From positions 1 through 49,147 of the forward strand of contig CAIUOD010000001.1 of assembly GCA_903900775.1 (NCBI GenBank): 49,147 bases of DNA, written 5' to 3'. The notes beneath the pieces are model-generated. The model was not told where the DNA came from. It worked only from the letters and a program-made list of their open reading frames with translations, and made no database searches. Made by a program: the position numbers and the translations under genes. The stretch is from Candidatus Adlerbacteria bacterium (GTDB lineage: Bacteria > Patescibacteriota > Minisyncoccia > Phycocordibacterales > SBAW01). Below are positions 26,848 to 36,328 of this stretch, piece after piece (position 1 is the stretch's first letter; each line of letters begins with the position of its first letter).

Positions 26848-28518
26848 ATGCCCCGCTCATTCTTATCCGTCGTTGGCCGCGAAGTGAGGGGCGTCCATCA
26901 GGCGGCATACGTCTTAGCGGGTTTTGCATTGTGTTCCCAATTGCTCGCGCTCTTGCGCGATAGGTTGCTCGCGGCCTCCTTTGGCGCCTCGCATACGCTC
27001 GATGTGTATTACGCGGCGTTCCGCGTCCCGGACCTGCTCTTTGCAACCGTTGCTTCGCTCCTCTCGCTCTACGCGCTCTTGCCGGTTCTCTCGCGCCTCG
27101 AGCGCGGGCATGAAGGGCAGATGGTCTCGTTCCTCGAACAGATCCTCCTTTTCTTTTTTGTGGGCATGGGTATGGTCGCCGCAGTAGCATGGATTTTTGC
27201 ACCCTGGCTCGCCACATTGATAGCGCCGGGGGTCTCTGGTTCTGGACTTGTCTTGCTCATGCGCATTCTCTTACTCCAACCAATCTTTTTGGGTGCCTCC
27301 AATATTCTTGCCTCGCTCACCCAGTTGCGCCACCGTTTCTTTCTCTACTCGCTCTCACCGGTGCTCTACAACCTCGGCATTATATTCGGCGTCGTCGTGC
27401 TCTATCCGCACCTGGGGCTCGCGGGCTTAGGCTGGGGCGTCGTGTTGGGCGCACTCCTGCATGCGGGGATACAAGTGCCGGCGTTCTTGGTAGAGAAATC
27501 CGAGCGCCTGCCCGCCTCGGCGGTGTGGAAGGATTTGCGTTTCGTTTTGGGGCTCTCGGTGCCGCGCACGCTGGCTTTGGCGGCCAACCAAATATCGCTC
27601 ATCGCGCTTACCTTTTTTGCCTCACTTCTCTCGACTGGTTCTATTGCCGTTTTAACTTTTGCCTACAATTTACAAGCCGTGCCACTCACCATCATTGGCG
27701 TCTCGTATTCGGTCGCGGCCTTCCCAACACTCTCGCGGCTCCATGCGGCAGGGGAGCGCATACAATTTGGGGAATATTTGGAGACGGCGCTCCGGCACAT
27801 CTTTTTTTGGTGTATACCGGCGACTATCTTCACCATCGTACTGCGCGCGCAATTGGTGCGGGTTATTTTGGGCGCAGGCGCGTTTAGTTGGGCGGCCACA
27901 CGGCTCACGGCCGCGGCACTCGCGCTCATGGTGATTTCTTTAGCGGCGCAGTCGGCGGCCTTCCTTATTGCGCGGGCCTACTATGCGGCAGGCGATAGCC
28001 GCAAACCGCTCTACTGGGGTGTTATTACTGTCGTTGTCTCTATCGCTTCTGCTCTTCTCTTTATTTTCCTCTTTCACGAAAACACTTTTGCGCGTAATTT
28101 TTTGGAGTCGCTCTTGCGCGTGAGCGATATCCCCGGCACGACGGTGCTCATGCTTGCTGCGGCGTATGCACTCGGCGCTATGGTGGGGTTTATGGTCGCG
28201 ATGACTGTTTTCGTGCGCGACTTTGCACTGCCAACTGAGCGAATAAAAAAACTATGCTTCCAAAGTTTTGCGGCCTCGGTTATTGGTGCGGGCGGCAGTT
28301 ATTTGGTGCTCGCGGCAACTGGCACCGCCGGCTCGGTCGACACAACACTCGGGCTGATACTGCAAGGGCTTTTGGCGGGAAGCCTGGGGCTCGCTATCAC
28401 CGGCTTCGTATTGGTCTTGCTTAAAAATCAGGAAATTACCGAGGCCGGTGAGGCATTCCGAAAGCGCTTTACGGCCAAATCTGCCGTGCCCGTCGAGGCC
28501 ACCGATGTGTCGTCATAA
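26848..28518 (+). CDS. murJ: Lipid II flippase MurJ/MviN
   Basis: LALLRDRLLAASFGASHTLDVYYAAFRVPDLLF; 14-TM MOP-like architecture. Confidence 0.9.
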   Translation: MPRSFLSVVGREVRGVHQAAYVLAGFALCSQLLALLRDRLLAASFGASHTLDVYYAAFRVPDLLFATVASLLSLYALLPVLSRLERGHEGQMVSFLEQILLFFFVGMGMVAAVAWIFAPWLATLIAPGVSGSGLVLLMRILLLQPIFLGASNILASLTQLRHRFFLYSLSPVLYNLGIIFGVVVLYPHLGLAGLGWGVVLGALLHAGIQVPAFLVEKSERLPASAVWKDLRFVLGLSVPRTLALAANQISLIALTFFASLLSTGSIAVLTFAYNLQAVPLTIIGVSYSVAAFPTLSRLHAAGERIQFGEYLETALRHIFFWCIPATIFTIVLRAQLVRVILGAGAFSWAATRLTAAALALMVISLAAQSAAFLIARAYYAAGDSRKPLYWGVITVVVSIASALLFIFLFHENTFARNFLESLLRVSDIPGTTVLMLAAAYALGAMVGFMVAMTVFVRDFALPTERIKKLCFQSFAASVIGAGGSYLVLAATGTAGSVDTTLGLILQGLLAGSLGLAITGFVLVLLKNQEITEAGEAFRKRFTAKSAVPVEATDVSS

Positions 28519-28544
28519 CGAGCCAGAAATGCTAAAGTGGGTCG

Positions 28545-30392
28545 GTGCAGATACGTAATTTCTCCATAATCGCCCATATAGACCACGGCAAGTCGACTTT
28601 GGCCGACCGCTTTTTGGAACTGACTGGCACGATAGAAAAACGGAAGATGCGCGAGCAAGTGCTCGACTCGATGGAGCTTGAGCGCGAGCGCGGCATCACG
28701 ATAAAAATGCAGCCCGTCAGGATGATATATCATCCTGACAATAAAGAAGGGGATGCTTCTTTTCTACTCAACTTGATAGACACACCGGGGCATATCGACT
28801 TTGCCTACGAAGTCTCGCGCGCGCTCACGGCCGTCGAGGGTGCGATTCTCTTGGTAGATGCGACCCAGGGTGTACAGGCGCAGACGCTCTCGGTTTTGCG
28901 CGCGGCACAAGAGCTCGGGCTCGTGGTGGTGCCGGCGCTCTCGAAGGTCGACTCGCCTCTGGCGCGTGTCGAGGAGGTGCGCGAACAGGTCGCCAAACTG
29001 TTGAGTATTGCTCCCGAGGACATTCTTTTGTGCTCGGGCCGAACAGGGGAGGGCGTCGAAGCGCTTCTTGAGGCGGTCATCGAAAAAATTCCACCTCCGA
29101 CAAATCTCCTTCCACAAAAGTCCTCGGGCCGCCCTTCGGGCTTCCAGACTTTTGCTACAGGAGATTCGTCTCCGCGTGGTCTAATTTTCGACTTTCAATA
29201 TTCTGATCACCAAGGCGTGATCATTTATTTACGTGTTTTCGAAGGGCATCTTAAAAAAGGCGACGCGCTCGAGTTTGCTGCCGGTGGGCGCGGCTTTAAT
29301 GCGCTCGAGGTGGGGACCTTTGCGCCGGCGCCTACGGCGCTCCCAGCTGGGCTCGGGGCAGGCGAGATCGGCTATGTGGTCACGGGTGTTAAAGAGCCAG
29401 GTTTGGCGCGCATCGGCGACACGGTGCGTGCTCGCGGTTCAAAAACACTACCTTTACCGGGCTTTGCACAGCCGAGCCCGGTGGTGTGGGCGAGCGTCTA
29501 CCCCGAGAGTCAGGACGGGTTCGTGGCGCTCCGCCAAGCGCTCTCGCGCCTACGCCTCTCGGACTCCTCGCTTTCGTTTGAGGAGGAGTCCTCGGGCATG
29601 CTCGGGCGGGGATTCCGCTGCGGATTCCTCGGTATGCTCCATCTCGAGATTGTCACCGAGCGCCTGCGCCGCGAATTTAGCCTCGGGCTAGTCGTCACCA
29701 CGCCGACCGTTACCTACGAAGTTGAATTAAAAAATGGCGAACGCAAAACGGTCTACAGCCCGGTGCAGTTCCCCGACTACGGCGACATTGCGCACGTCTG
29801 GGAGCCGTATGTCGAAGCCGAAATTCTTTTGCCGTCGCAGTATCTTGGCGCGCTTTCAAACCTCCTCTTCGCCCACGAGGCGGCAACCGAGTCGACCGAA
29901 AATTTCTCGACCGATCGCGTAAAAGTGCGCGCGGTGATGCCGCTGCGTGAGCTGATGCGCAACTTTTTCGATAAATTAAAAAGCGTCTCTCAAGGTTACG
30001 CCTCGGTTTCGTGGAGTCTGCGCGAGCTTCGCTCGGCCGAAGTCGCGCGGCTCGATGTGTTGGTTGCCGAGGAGCCGGTGCCGGCCTTTTGTCGCATCAT
30101 CGCGGTGCATCGTGCCGAAGAGGAGGCAAAAGCGGCGGTCGAGAAACTCTACACCATTTTACCGCGGCAAATGTTCACCACCAAAATCCAAGGCTTTGCT
30201 CTGGGCCGCATCATCTCGTCACGCACGCTCTCGGCTTTGAGCAAAGATGTTACCCAGCACATGTATGGCGGCGACATAACCCGCAAGATGAAACTGCGCG
30301 AGAAGCAAAAGAAGGGCAAGAAGAAAATGCGCGAGCGCGGCCGCGTCAACATCCCCGAGGAGGTCTTCCTCAAGATGGTGAAAAGCGACTAG
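28545..30392 (+). CDS. lepA: Elongation factor 4 (LepA)
   Basis: [62 protein letters not shown] start; C-terminal [21 protein letters not shown]. Confidence 0.97.
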   Translation: MQIRNFSIIAHIDHGKSTLADRFLELTGTIEKRKMREQVLDSMELERERGITIKMQPVRMIYHPDNKEGDASFLLNLIDTPGHIDFAYEVSRALTAVEGAILLVDATQGVQAQTLSVLRAAQELGLVVVPALSKVDSPLARVEEVREQVAKLLSIAPEDILLCSGRTGEGVEALLEAVIEKIPPPTNLLPQKSSGRPSGFQTFATGDSSPRGLIFDFQYSDHQGVIIYLRVFEGHLKKGDALEFAAGGRGFNALEVGTFAPAPTALPAGLGAGEIGYVVTGVKEPGLARIGDTVRARGSKTLPLPGFAQPSPVVWASVYPESQDGFVALRQALSRLRLSDSSLSFEEESSGMLGRGFRCGFLGMLHLEIVTERLRREFSLGLVVTTPTVTYEVELKNGERKTVYSPVQFPDYGDIAHVWEPYVEAEILLPSQYLGALSNLLFAHEAATESTENFSTDRVKVRAVMPLRELMRNFFDKLKSVSQGYASVSWSLRELRSAEVARLDVLVAEEPVPAFCRIIAVHRAEEEAKAAVEKLYTILPRQMFTTKIQGFALGRIISSRTLSALSKDVTQHMYGGDITRKMKLREKQKKGKKKMRERGRVNIPEEVFLKMVKSD

Positions 30393-30393
30393 C

Positions 30394-30498
30394 TTAAAAA
30401 AGCAACGAGAAGTAGGCCGCGAGCATGCTCACAATAACGGCGATTGCCAACACCCAGGTGAGGATCCGCAGGTATCGTTGATGATTTTTCCCAAACAT
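30394..30498 (-). CDS. Small single-TM protein (34 aa)
   Basis: MFGKNHQRYLRILTWVLAIAVIVSMLAAYFSLLF; not in the supplied ORF track because of length. Confidence 0.6.
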   Translation of the reverse strand: MFGKNHQRYLRILTWVLAIAVIVSMLAAYFSLLF

Positions 30499-30517
30499 AT
30501 GTTGTACACTAGCATAT

Positions 30518-30910
30518 ATGCGCGAGTTTAAAAAGCGCCGCAGTCGTCACGGAGAGTACCTCTATGTAGGGGCGCGCACCCTGGGTGTTGTGGCCCTTTT
30601 TATCATCACCATAGCCGCCGCGCGGGCGGCGTGGGGGATGTATGGCAAGCTCGCCGAGGCAACTCAAGGCCAAGAAGAAGCCCAAGGACAACTCGCGACT
30701 CTGGAGGGCCAAAAAGCCTCGGTGACCACCTCAATACACGATCTTTCATCTGATCGTGGGCTCGAGTCCCAGGTCCGGGAGCGCTACGACCTCGCGCGCC
30801 CCGGGGAGGGCGAGATAGATATTGTCGAAGATTCATCCAGCAGTGCCGTGAGCTCTACACCTCCACCGAGCCCTTGGCACCGCCTCATAAGCGCGCTCTT
30901 CGGGTGGTAG
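30518..30910 (+). CDS. FtsB/DivIC-like septum formation initiator
   Basis: N-terminal TM then coiled coil, SQVRERYDLARPGEGEIDIVE. Confidence 0.72.
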   Translation: MREFKKRRSRHGEYLYVGARTLGVVALFIITIAAARAAWGMYGKLAEATQGQEEAQGQLATLEGQKASVTTSIHDLSSDRGLESQVRERYDLARPGEGEIDIVEDSSSSAVSSTPPPSPWHRLISALFGW

Positions 30911-30950
30911 TGCCGTGCACTGCGAAGCTCCCGACTAGGGAGCGAAGTAG

Positions 30951-31021
30951 TGCGGATAGGGAGAATCGAACTCCCGCCCGGTGCTTGGGAAGCACCTGTT
31001 CTGCCACTAAACTATATCCGC
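30951..31021 (-). tRNA. tRNA-Gly (anticodon CCC)
   Basis: GCGGATATAGTTTAGTGGCAGAACAGGTGCTTCCCAAGCACCGGGCGGGAGTTCGATTCTCCCTATCCGC; anticodon loop TTCCCAA. Confidence 0.9.
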
Positions 31022-31081
31022 GTTTGCTCACGCATTATGCTATACTATTGTGCACCTACTAACAACTAATCATCCTGCGGT

Positions 31082-31324
31082 ATGGCAAAAAACGTCACCA
31101 TTTATTCGACCCCGACCTGTCACTTTTGCCACATGGCAAAAGAGTTCTTCGCGGAGAAAAATATCACCTACACAGCCTATGATGTCGCGGCCGACGCCGA
31201 TAAACGCGCCGAAATGATGAAATTGACGGGCCAAATGGGCGTGCCGGTCATCGTCATCGACAATCAAGTTTTGGTCGGCTTCGACCGCGAAAAAGTCGCC
31301 GCCCAATTGGGGGTTGAGGCGTAG
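31082..31324 (+). CDS. Glutaredoxin-like protein
   Basis: MAKNVTIYSTPTCHFCHMAKEFFAEKNI...GVPVIVIDNQVLVGFDREKV; CxxC. Confidence 0.92.
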   Translation: MAKNVTIYSTPTCHFCHMAKEFFAEKNITYTAYDVAADADKRAEMMKLTGQMGVPVIVIDNQVLVGFDREKVAAQLGVEA

Positions 31325-31349
31325 ATTCGGCTCTTTTACTTAGATAAAG

Positions 31350-31379
31350 AAAGCCGCCTGCTACGTAGCAGGCGGCTTT
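31350..31379. terminator. Bidirectional terminator
   Basis: AAAGCCGCCTGCTACGTAGCAGGCGGCTTT, perfect palindrome. Confidence 0.85.
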
Positions 31380-32245
31380 GAGGTGATCTCCTTGTCGGCA
31401 ATGTCGAGCATTGCCGCGAGACCTGAGATGAGACAGAGCTGTTGAGCCGGGGCGTCGAGATTGTGGCATCCGAGGTCGTGTCCTTCACCTTTACCCCGAG
31501 TCCACCAATCCATAGTGTCCAGGCTGCAGGCGTTGCCGACGCAATTAAGGAAGAACGCGCCGTTCTCGCGGAAGTGCGCGCGGAAGTCACCGTAAGGGTT
31601 CGGCCCCTTCTGCTTCCTTACCTTAAAGACACCCATGGTGTTCCAGGCTAAGAACATCGCTTCCTCAACTTCTTCGAGTCGGTCGCGGTTTGTGTAGACG
31701 CCCTCGACCCAGTCGGCGAGTGCGGGCGATGCGGTACCCCCAAGTGGGGCGGCATGGAATCCACCTTTAATGTCCACAAAGCCTTGGAGCTCTACGAGTT
31801 GGAAGCGATTGGGATCCGACGGAGATTCTTCCTTGAGAAAGTCCTTTACGAATTCAGAACAGGAATAGAGGATCCCGAGCAGGATTTCGAAGCTTACCGC
31901 GGTAATATCCTGCCTACGGAGCAGCGGCGCCCGGAGTATCAGATATCCGTTTTCGATTCCGGCGGCACTCATTGCCCCGTTGAAACCGAAACCTTGGCGC
32001 AGATTTGGTTCCCAGCTCTTAAATCTCCATTGTGCTTGGATATCAGGTATGCCTCGGTGCATAGCTAAGATTCTCGAAAGTTGGTCGACGCATGGCTCCC
32101 AGATTGCCACGCGGATAGCGGGCGGATCGCTCCTCTCGAACGAGAAGGAGAACCGCCGCCGTTCGTTCTCGTATTTAAGCACGGTACCGTCTCCTCTTGA
32201 GGTTGATCTGCCTGGGATAGTAGGTGAGAAGTATATAAAAGTCAA
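31361..32245 (-). CDS. Hypothetical protein
   Basis: 294 aa ORF between the shared terminator and tRNA-Arg; no family recognised; stop lies inside the terminator palindrome. Confidence 0.65.
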   Translation of the reverse strand: MTFIYFSPTIPGRSTSRGDGTVLKYENERRRFSFSFERSDPPAIRVAIWEPCVDQLSRILAMHRGIPDIQAQWRFKSWEPNLRQGFGFNGAMSAAGIENGYLILRAPLLRRQDITAVSFEILLGILYSCSEFVKDFLKEESPSDPNRFQLVELQGFVDIKGGFHAAPLGGTASPALADWVEGVYTNRDRLEEVEEAMFLAWNTMGVFKVRKQKGPNPYGDFRAHFRENGAFFLNCVGNACSLDTMDWWTRGKGEGHDLGCHNLDAPAQQLCLISGLAAMLDIADKEITSKPPAT

Positions 32246-32258
32246 AAAAATAAACCAG

Positions 32259-32330
32259 TGCCCTCGGCAGGAATCGAACCCACATCAACCCCTTAGGACG
32301 GGGCTGTTCTATCCATTGAACTACGAGGGC
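32259..32330 (-). tRNA. tRNA-Arg (anticodon CCT)
   Basis: GCCCTCGTAGTTCAATGGATAGAACAGCCCCGTCCTAAGGGGTTGATGTGGGTTCGATTCCTGCCGAGGGC. Confidence 0.9.
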
Positions 32331-32407
32331 TTGCCCGCCTTGGGCCGGGCCTGCGCGCCAGGGCGGCAGTGGATAAACGCTAACACTATTCTGCTAGAAT
32401 AAAAAGC

Positions 32408-32731
32408 ATGGACGACGACATAGTAGAATTAAAAGCGCAGATGAAGCAGGTGCTCGCGATGACCGAAGACACCAATCACATCGTGCGCGGCATGCGCCGC
32501 TCGCAACGCTGGGGCAGATTTCTCCAGGTGCTATGGTGGCTTTTGGTCATAGCCATCTCGGGCGCCGCCTATTATTACTATCTCGCGCCCTATGTCGGTA
32601 AATTAGAAGGGCTCTATTCTCAAATCGAAGGTACAACTGGACAAGTCCCCACCTGGAACACCAATCTGCAGCAATTTTTAGACCGGCTCGCGCCGCCGGG
32701 GACGGCGGCACCCCATACGCCCTCGGTATAG
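32408..32731 (+). CDS. Small single-TM protein
   Basis: 107 aa; charged N-terminus, one TM (FLQVLWWLLVIAISGAAYYYYLAP). Confidence 0.65.
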   Translation: MDDDIVELKAQMKQVLAMTEDTNHIVRGMRRSQRWGRFLQVLWWLLVIAISGAAYYYYLAPYVGKLEGLYSQIEGTTGQVPTWNTNLQQFLDRLAPPGTAAPHTPSV

Positions 32732-32786
32732 AAAAACCGATGTCGCCGTGCTAGTATGGGCGAGCGCTTTGATAAAATAGCGCACT

Positions 32787-32859
32787 GCTCGGGTAGCTCA
32801 GTTGGTAGAGCATTTCCCTGAAGAGGAAGGGGTCGCCGGTTCGAGCCCGGCCCCGAGCA
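32787..32859 (+). tRNA. tRNA-Phe (anticodon GAA)
   Basis: GCTCGGGTAGCTCAGTTGGTAGAGCATTTCCCTGAAGAGGAAGGGGTCGCCGGTTCGAGCCCGGCCCCGAGCA. Confidence 0.93.
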
Positions 32860-32867
32860 CACAGAAA

Positions 32868-33371
32868 CTAATTTGATTTGACCTTGAGTTTAGCTTGGCG
32901 GCCTTTGTCGAGCTTGGGGAGCCGGATGATGAGCAAGCCGTGCTTCTCGGTCGCTTCGGCCTCTTCAATCTCAACCTCTTGCGGCAAAACGATCGTGCGC
33001 GAGAAAGCGCCCCAATATAATTCTTGGAAGAAAAAGTCGCCGCTCGTGCCTTCGGTGTGTTTCTCGCGCTTGCCGCGCAGGGTCACCAAATCGCGGGTGA
33101 TGGAGACATCGAGATCCTCGGGCTTTACGCCCGCTATCATGGCCTTGATGACGATGTGGGTCGGGGTTTGATAGACATCAACGGCCAATTCGCCTTCGGG
33201 TTCGCGCTCTTCTTCGACCGTGTCGCGTCGCTCGCGGGGGAGGGTCGTGGGGAGTGTGGCTTTGGCGCCGTAGGCCGAGCCGCCGGTCTCGAGATCGTCA
33301 AAAGCAAAATCGTCCCCGGCGCTTGAGCCGCCAGTGAGCCATTCAAAAAGTGATCGTTTTTCTTTTGCCAT
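32868..33371 (-). CDS. Hsp20/alpha-crystallin small heat-shock protein
   Basis: VDVYQTPTHIVIKAMIAGVKPEDLDVSITRDLVTLRGKREKH...ELYWGAFSRTIVLPQEV...HGLLIIRLPK. Confidence 0.92.
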   Translation of the reverse strand: MAKEKRSLFEWLTGGSSAGDDFAFDDLETGGSAYGAKATLPTTLPRERRDTVEEEREPEGELAVDVYQTPTHIVIKAMIAGVKPEDLDVSITRDLVTLRGKREKHTEGTSGDFFFQELYWGAFSRTIVLPQEVEIEEAEATEKHGLLIIRLPKLDKGRQAKLKVKSN

Positions 33372-33379
33372 GATCTATA

Positions 33380-34060
33380 TTAGCGATAATCTTTACCGGG
33401 CTCTTTAATTCTCTCTGCCAAGAGCAGGGTGACGATGATAAAAAGCCACAGTGCGACGAATGTTGCGAACATCACGCCGCCTCCACCCAGTATAAAAAAA
33501 TTAAAACAAGCATGCAATGTTGCCGCGAGGATAACTCCCCAAAATGCGGCCCAACGTCTCGCGCGCGCAGGCTTATAAAAGGCGAAACCCATGGCAAAAC
33601 CGACGGTCGCTGAAGCCAAGATGTGCAGAAGCATTGCGCCCATAAAGCGCAGATCGCCGACCAGTACGCTATGGAGCGCGTCGCCCTGATAGAGCGGGGT
33701 GAAGAGAAAAAGCGCGTTCTCAAGCGCCGAGAAGCCCAGGGCCGCCGTGACCATATAGATGACGGCGTCCAGTGGCTCGTCGAAGACCTTGGCGCGCAGA
33801 GCAACTATGTACGCGGCGCCGAATTTAAAAAGCTCTTCAAGCAATGCCCATACGACAATGAGCCCAAAACCGGCTACATATTGCGCCGCGAACTCTTCGA
33901 CCGGTAAAACCAATGGCACCGCGAGCATGCCCGCCAGAAAGGTAAAGAAGATATAGCGCTTCGGCTCGGGCTGATATTTGTCCTCCATCAGCCAGAAAAA
34001 GAGCCAAACGAAAGCTGGCAACATGCCGCCCAAAAACGCGATTAAAATGACCAGCGCCAC
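33380..34060 (-). CDS. PrsW-family intramembrane metalloprotease
   Basis: Polytopic; ALLEELFKFGAAYIVALR, DEPLDAVIYMVTAALGFSALENALFLF, ATLHACFNF. Confidence 0.85.
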   Translation of the reverse strand: MALVILIAFLGGMLPAFVWLFFWLMEDKYQPEPKRYIFFTFLAGMLAVPLVLPVEEFAAQYVAGFGLIVVWALLEELFKFGAAYIVALRAKVFDEPLDAVIYMVTAALGFSALENALFLFTPLYQGDALHSVLVGDLRFMGAMLLHILASATVGFAMGFAFYKPARARRWAAFWGVILAATLHACFNFFILGGGGVMFATFVALWLFIIVTLLLAERIKEPGKDYR

Positions 34061-34087
34061 GCATTTAGTATACCGCCTCTTTCTCTT

Positions 34088-36322
34088 TTACACCGGCCAG
34101 CGCTCGACCATGAGGAAATCGGTTCGAGCCGGCATGGCATCCCAGATTTCTTCGGTCACGAACGGCATAAAGGGGTGGAGCACTTTTAATGAGTCGGTGA
34201 GTATCGAGATGAGCAATTTTTTGCGAGAGGCAACTTCCTCTAGCGTGCCCGTTTTTACTATCGGCTTGCTGTCCTCGAGCAGTGAGCTTGCAAACACATC
34301 CCATATGTAGTGATAGATTTTTTCGGCCGCCAGGTAGATGCGATATTCTTCGAGATCGTTGGTGATATCAAATGCAATCGCATCAAACTGTTCGCGATAC
34401 TCCGCATCGCGCGCGGTATACAGGATGTTCATGTCGGCATCTCCTGCATTCTCCAGCACAAAACGCGCGATGTTCCAGAGTTTGTTGGCAAAGAGTTTAT
34501 ATCCTTTTATTTTCTGCTCATCGAATTTAACATCGCTCCCAATAGCCGAACCCACGACGAGCCCCATGCGCAGGGCGTCGGCGCCGTATTTCTCAATCAT
34601 GTCGAGCGGGTCGACGCCATTGTTCAGTGATTTGCTGAATTTGCGCCCATCTTTGGCGCGCACGAGCCCGTGTATCATCACTTTTTTAAACGGCACCTGC
34701 CCCAGATGGAAGGCGCTCATCAGTATCATGCGCGAGACCCACAGCTGGAGGATTTCGTAGGCCGGCGACATAAACGAGGTGGGGTGGAATTGTTTAAGGT
34801 CGGGGGTCTCCTCCGGCCAGCCGAGGGTCGAGAAGGTCCACAATGCGGAAGAGAACCACGTGTCCAACACGTCCGGGTCTTGTTGCCAGTGTTCGCCTTG
34901 AGGCGACTCGACGTCGCAATAAGCTTCAGTTTCTTGCGGCCTGCCTTGATCATCAACCGAGCGATACCACACCGGGATGCGATGTCCGAACCATATCTGC
35001 CGGCTGATGCACCAGTCGTGCAGATTTTCGATCCAGTGGAAGTACGTCTTGCGGAATCCTTCTTGCGGCATATCAACCGCGCCGCTTTCGACCGCCGCCA
35101 TCATTAATTTTTTGAGTGTCGTTGTGCTCCCACTTTCGATGCCGGGGATTTCAGAGTGGGGGATGGTGAAGGGCGTGTCCACCGCGATGAACCACTGCTC
35201 CATAATTTGCGGCTCGACGATGGCACCCGTGCGCTCCGAGGTGGCGACATTGTGCAGATACTCCTCATCAATTTTTTCTACCAGGCCTTTGCTCGCCAAT
35301 TTTTCGACAATTTTTTCGCGCGCGTCTGCAATCTTCATGCCCACAAATTCGCCCGCGATGGGTAGGAGCTTGCCGTAGCGGTCGATAATCTGCTCACGGT
35401 CGAGTTCGCGGCGGTTGGCGATCTCGAAATCGATTTGCGAATGCCAGGGCGTGATCGTCATAACGCCGGTGCCGAACTCGCGGTCCACACTTTCGTCTTT
35501 GATAATCGTCGCGGTGATGGGGCCGTTGATCCACTCGAGCTCGATGGTCTGGCCGTCGGTATATTGTGCGTAGCGGCCATCGTCGGGATGCATCACGACA
35601 TACTTGTCGCCAAACTTTGTCTCGGGCCGCGAAGTGCCGATAATGAATGGCCCGTATTTGAAGTAATAAAATTTACCTTTCTCTTCCTGGTAGACAATCT
35701 CATCGTCCGAGATGGTGGTCTGGCCCTTCGGATCCCAATTGACGATACGGTGGCCGCGATAAATGAGCCCGGCATCATACATCCGCTTAAAGGCCGTCAT
35801 GACTGCGCGGTTGCGCTTCAGGTCGAGCGTGTAGGCATAGCGCGACCAATCGAGTGAGGCGCCCATCCGGCGCACCTGGCCCAAAATAGTCTCTTCGCTA
35901 TTTTTGGCAAAGGCATAGACGCGCTTAACTAATTCTTCGCGGCCAAGATCGTGCCGCGTCTTGCCCTCTTCCTTTTGAATATTTTTTTCAACGCGCGCCT
36001 GGGTGGAGATGGCGGCCGAGTCGGTGCCGGGGATCCACAGTGCCGCTTTGCCGCGCATGCGCTGAAAGCGCACCACGATGTCTTGGAGCGAATCTTCGTA
36101 GGCGTGGCCGGCGTGCAATATGCCGGTCACGTTCGGCGGCGGCAGTACTATCGAAAAATACTCCTTCCGTTCACCGGCTTGCCCCTCGGAGCCTTGGCGC
36201 AGTGGGGGTAATTTGTCGGGATTAAAATAGCCGCTCTCCTCCCACCGCTTATAGAGCGCGCTTTCGCAGGCGCCGGGGTTGTAGGGCTTCTTAAATTTCT
36301 CCACATCGGCCATAGCGCCCAT
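34088..36322 (-). CDS. valS: Valyl-tRNA synthetase
   Basis: LPPPNVTGILHAGHAYEDSLQDI, WISRQIWFGHRIPVWY, KFSKSLNNGVDPLDMIEKYGADALRMGLV. Confidence 0.96.
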   Translation of the reverse strand: MGAMADVEKFKKPYNPGACESALYKRWEESGYFNPDKLPPLRQGSEGQAGERKEYFSIVLPPPNVTGILHAGHAYEDSLQDIVVRFQRMRGKAALWIPGTDSAAISTQARVEKNIQKEEGKTRHDLGREELVKRVYAFAKNSEETILGQVRRMGASLDWSRYAYTLDLKRNRAVMTAFKRMYDAGLIYRGHRIVNWDPKGQTTISDDEIVYQEEKGKFYYFKYGPFIIGTSRPETKFGDKYVVMHPDDGRYAQYTDGQTIELEWINGPITATIIKDESVDREFGTGVMTITPWHSQIDFEIANRRELDREQIIDRYGKLLPIAGEFVGMKIADAREKIVEKLASKGLVEKIDEEYLHNVATSERTGAIVEPQIMEQWFIAVDTPFTIPHSEIPGIESGSTTTLKKLMMAAVESGAVDMPQEGFRKTYFHWIENLHDWCISRQIWFGHRIPVWYRSVDDQGRPQETEAYCDVESPQGEHWQQDPDVLDTWFSSALWTFSTLGWPEETPDLKQFHPTSFMSPAYEILQLWVSRMILMSAFHLGQVPFKKVMIHGLVRAKDGRKFSKSLNNGVDPLDMIEKYGADALRMGLVVGSAIGSDVKFDEQKIKGYKLFANKLWNIARFVLENAGDADMNILYTARDAEYREQFDAIAFDITNDLEEYRIYLAAEKIYHYIWDVFASSLLEDSKPIVKTGTLEEVASRKKLLISILTDSLKVLHPFMPFVTEEIWDAMPARTDFLMVERWPV

Positions 36323-36328
36323 AATATG

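Noticed and set aside
26848-30397. Numerous long alternate-frame and antisense ORFs (e.g. 27189-27887, 29233-29691, 30011-30397)
   Set aside because: High-GC shadow ORFs of murJ and lepA; they lack domain features and overlap clear coding frames.
31754-32402. Plus-strand ORFs opposite the 31361-32245 gene
   Set aside because: The 294-aa minus-strand ORF is longer and ends at a terminator; one plus ORF runs through tRNA-Arg.
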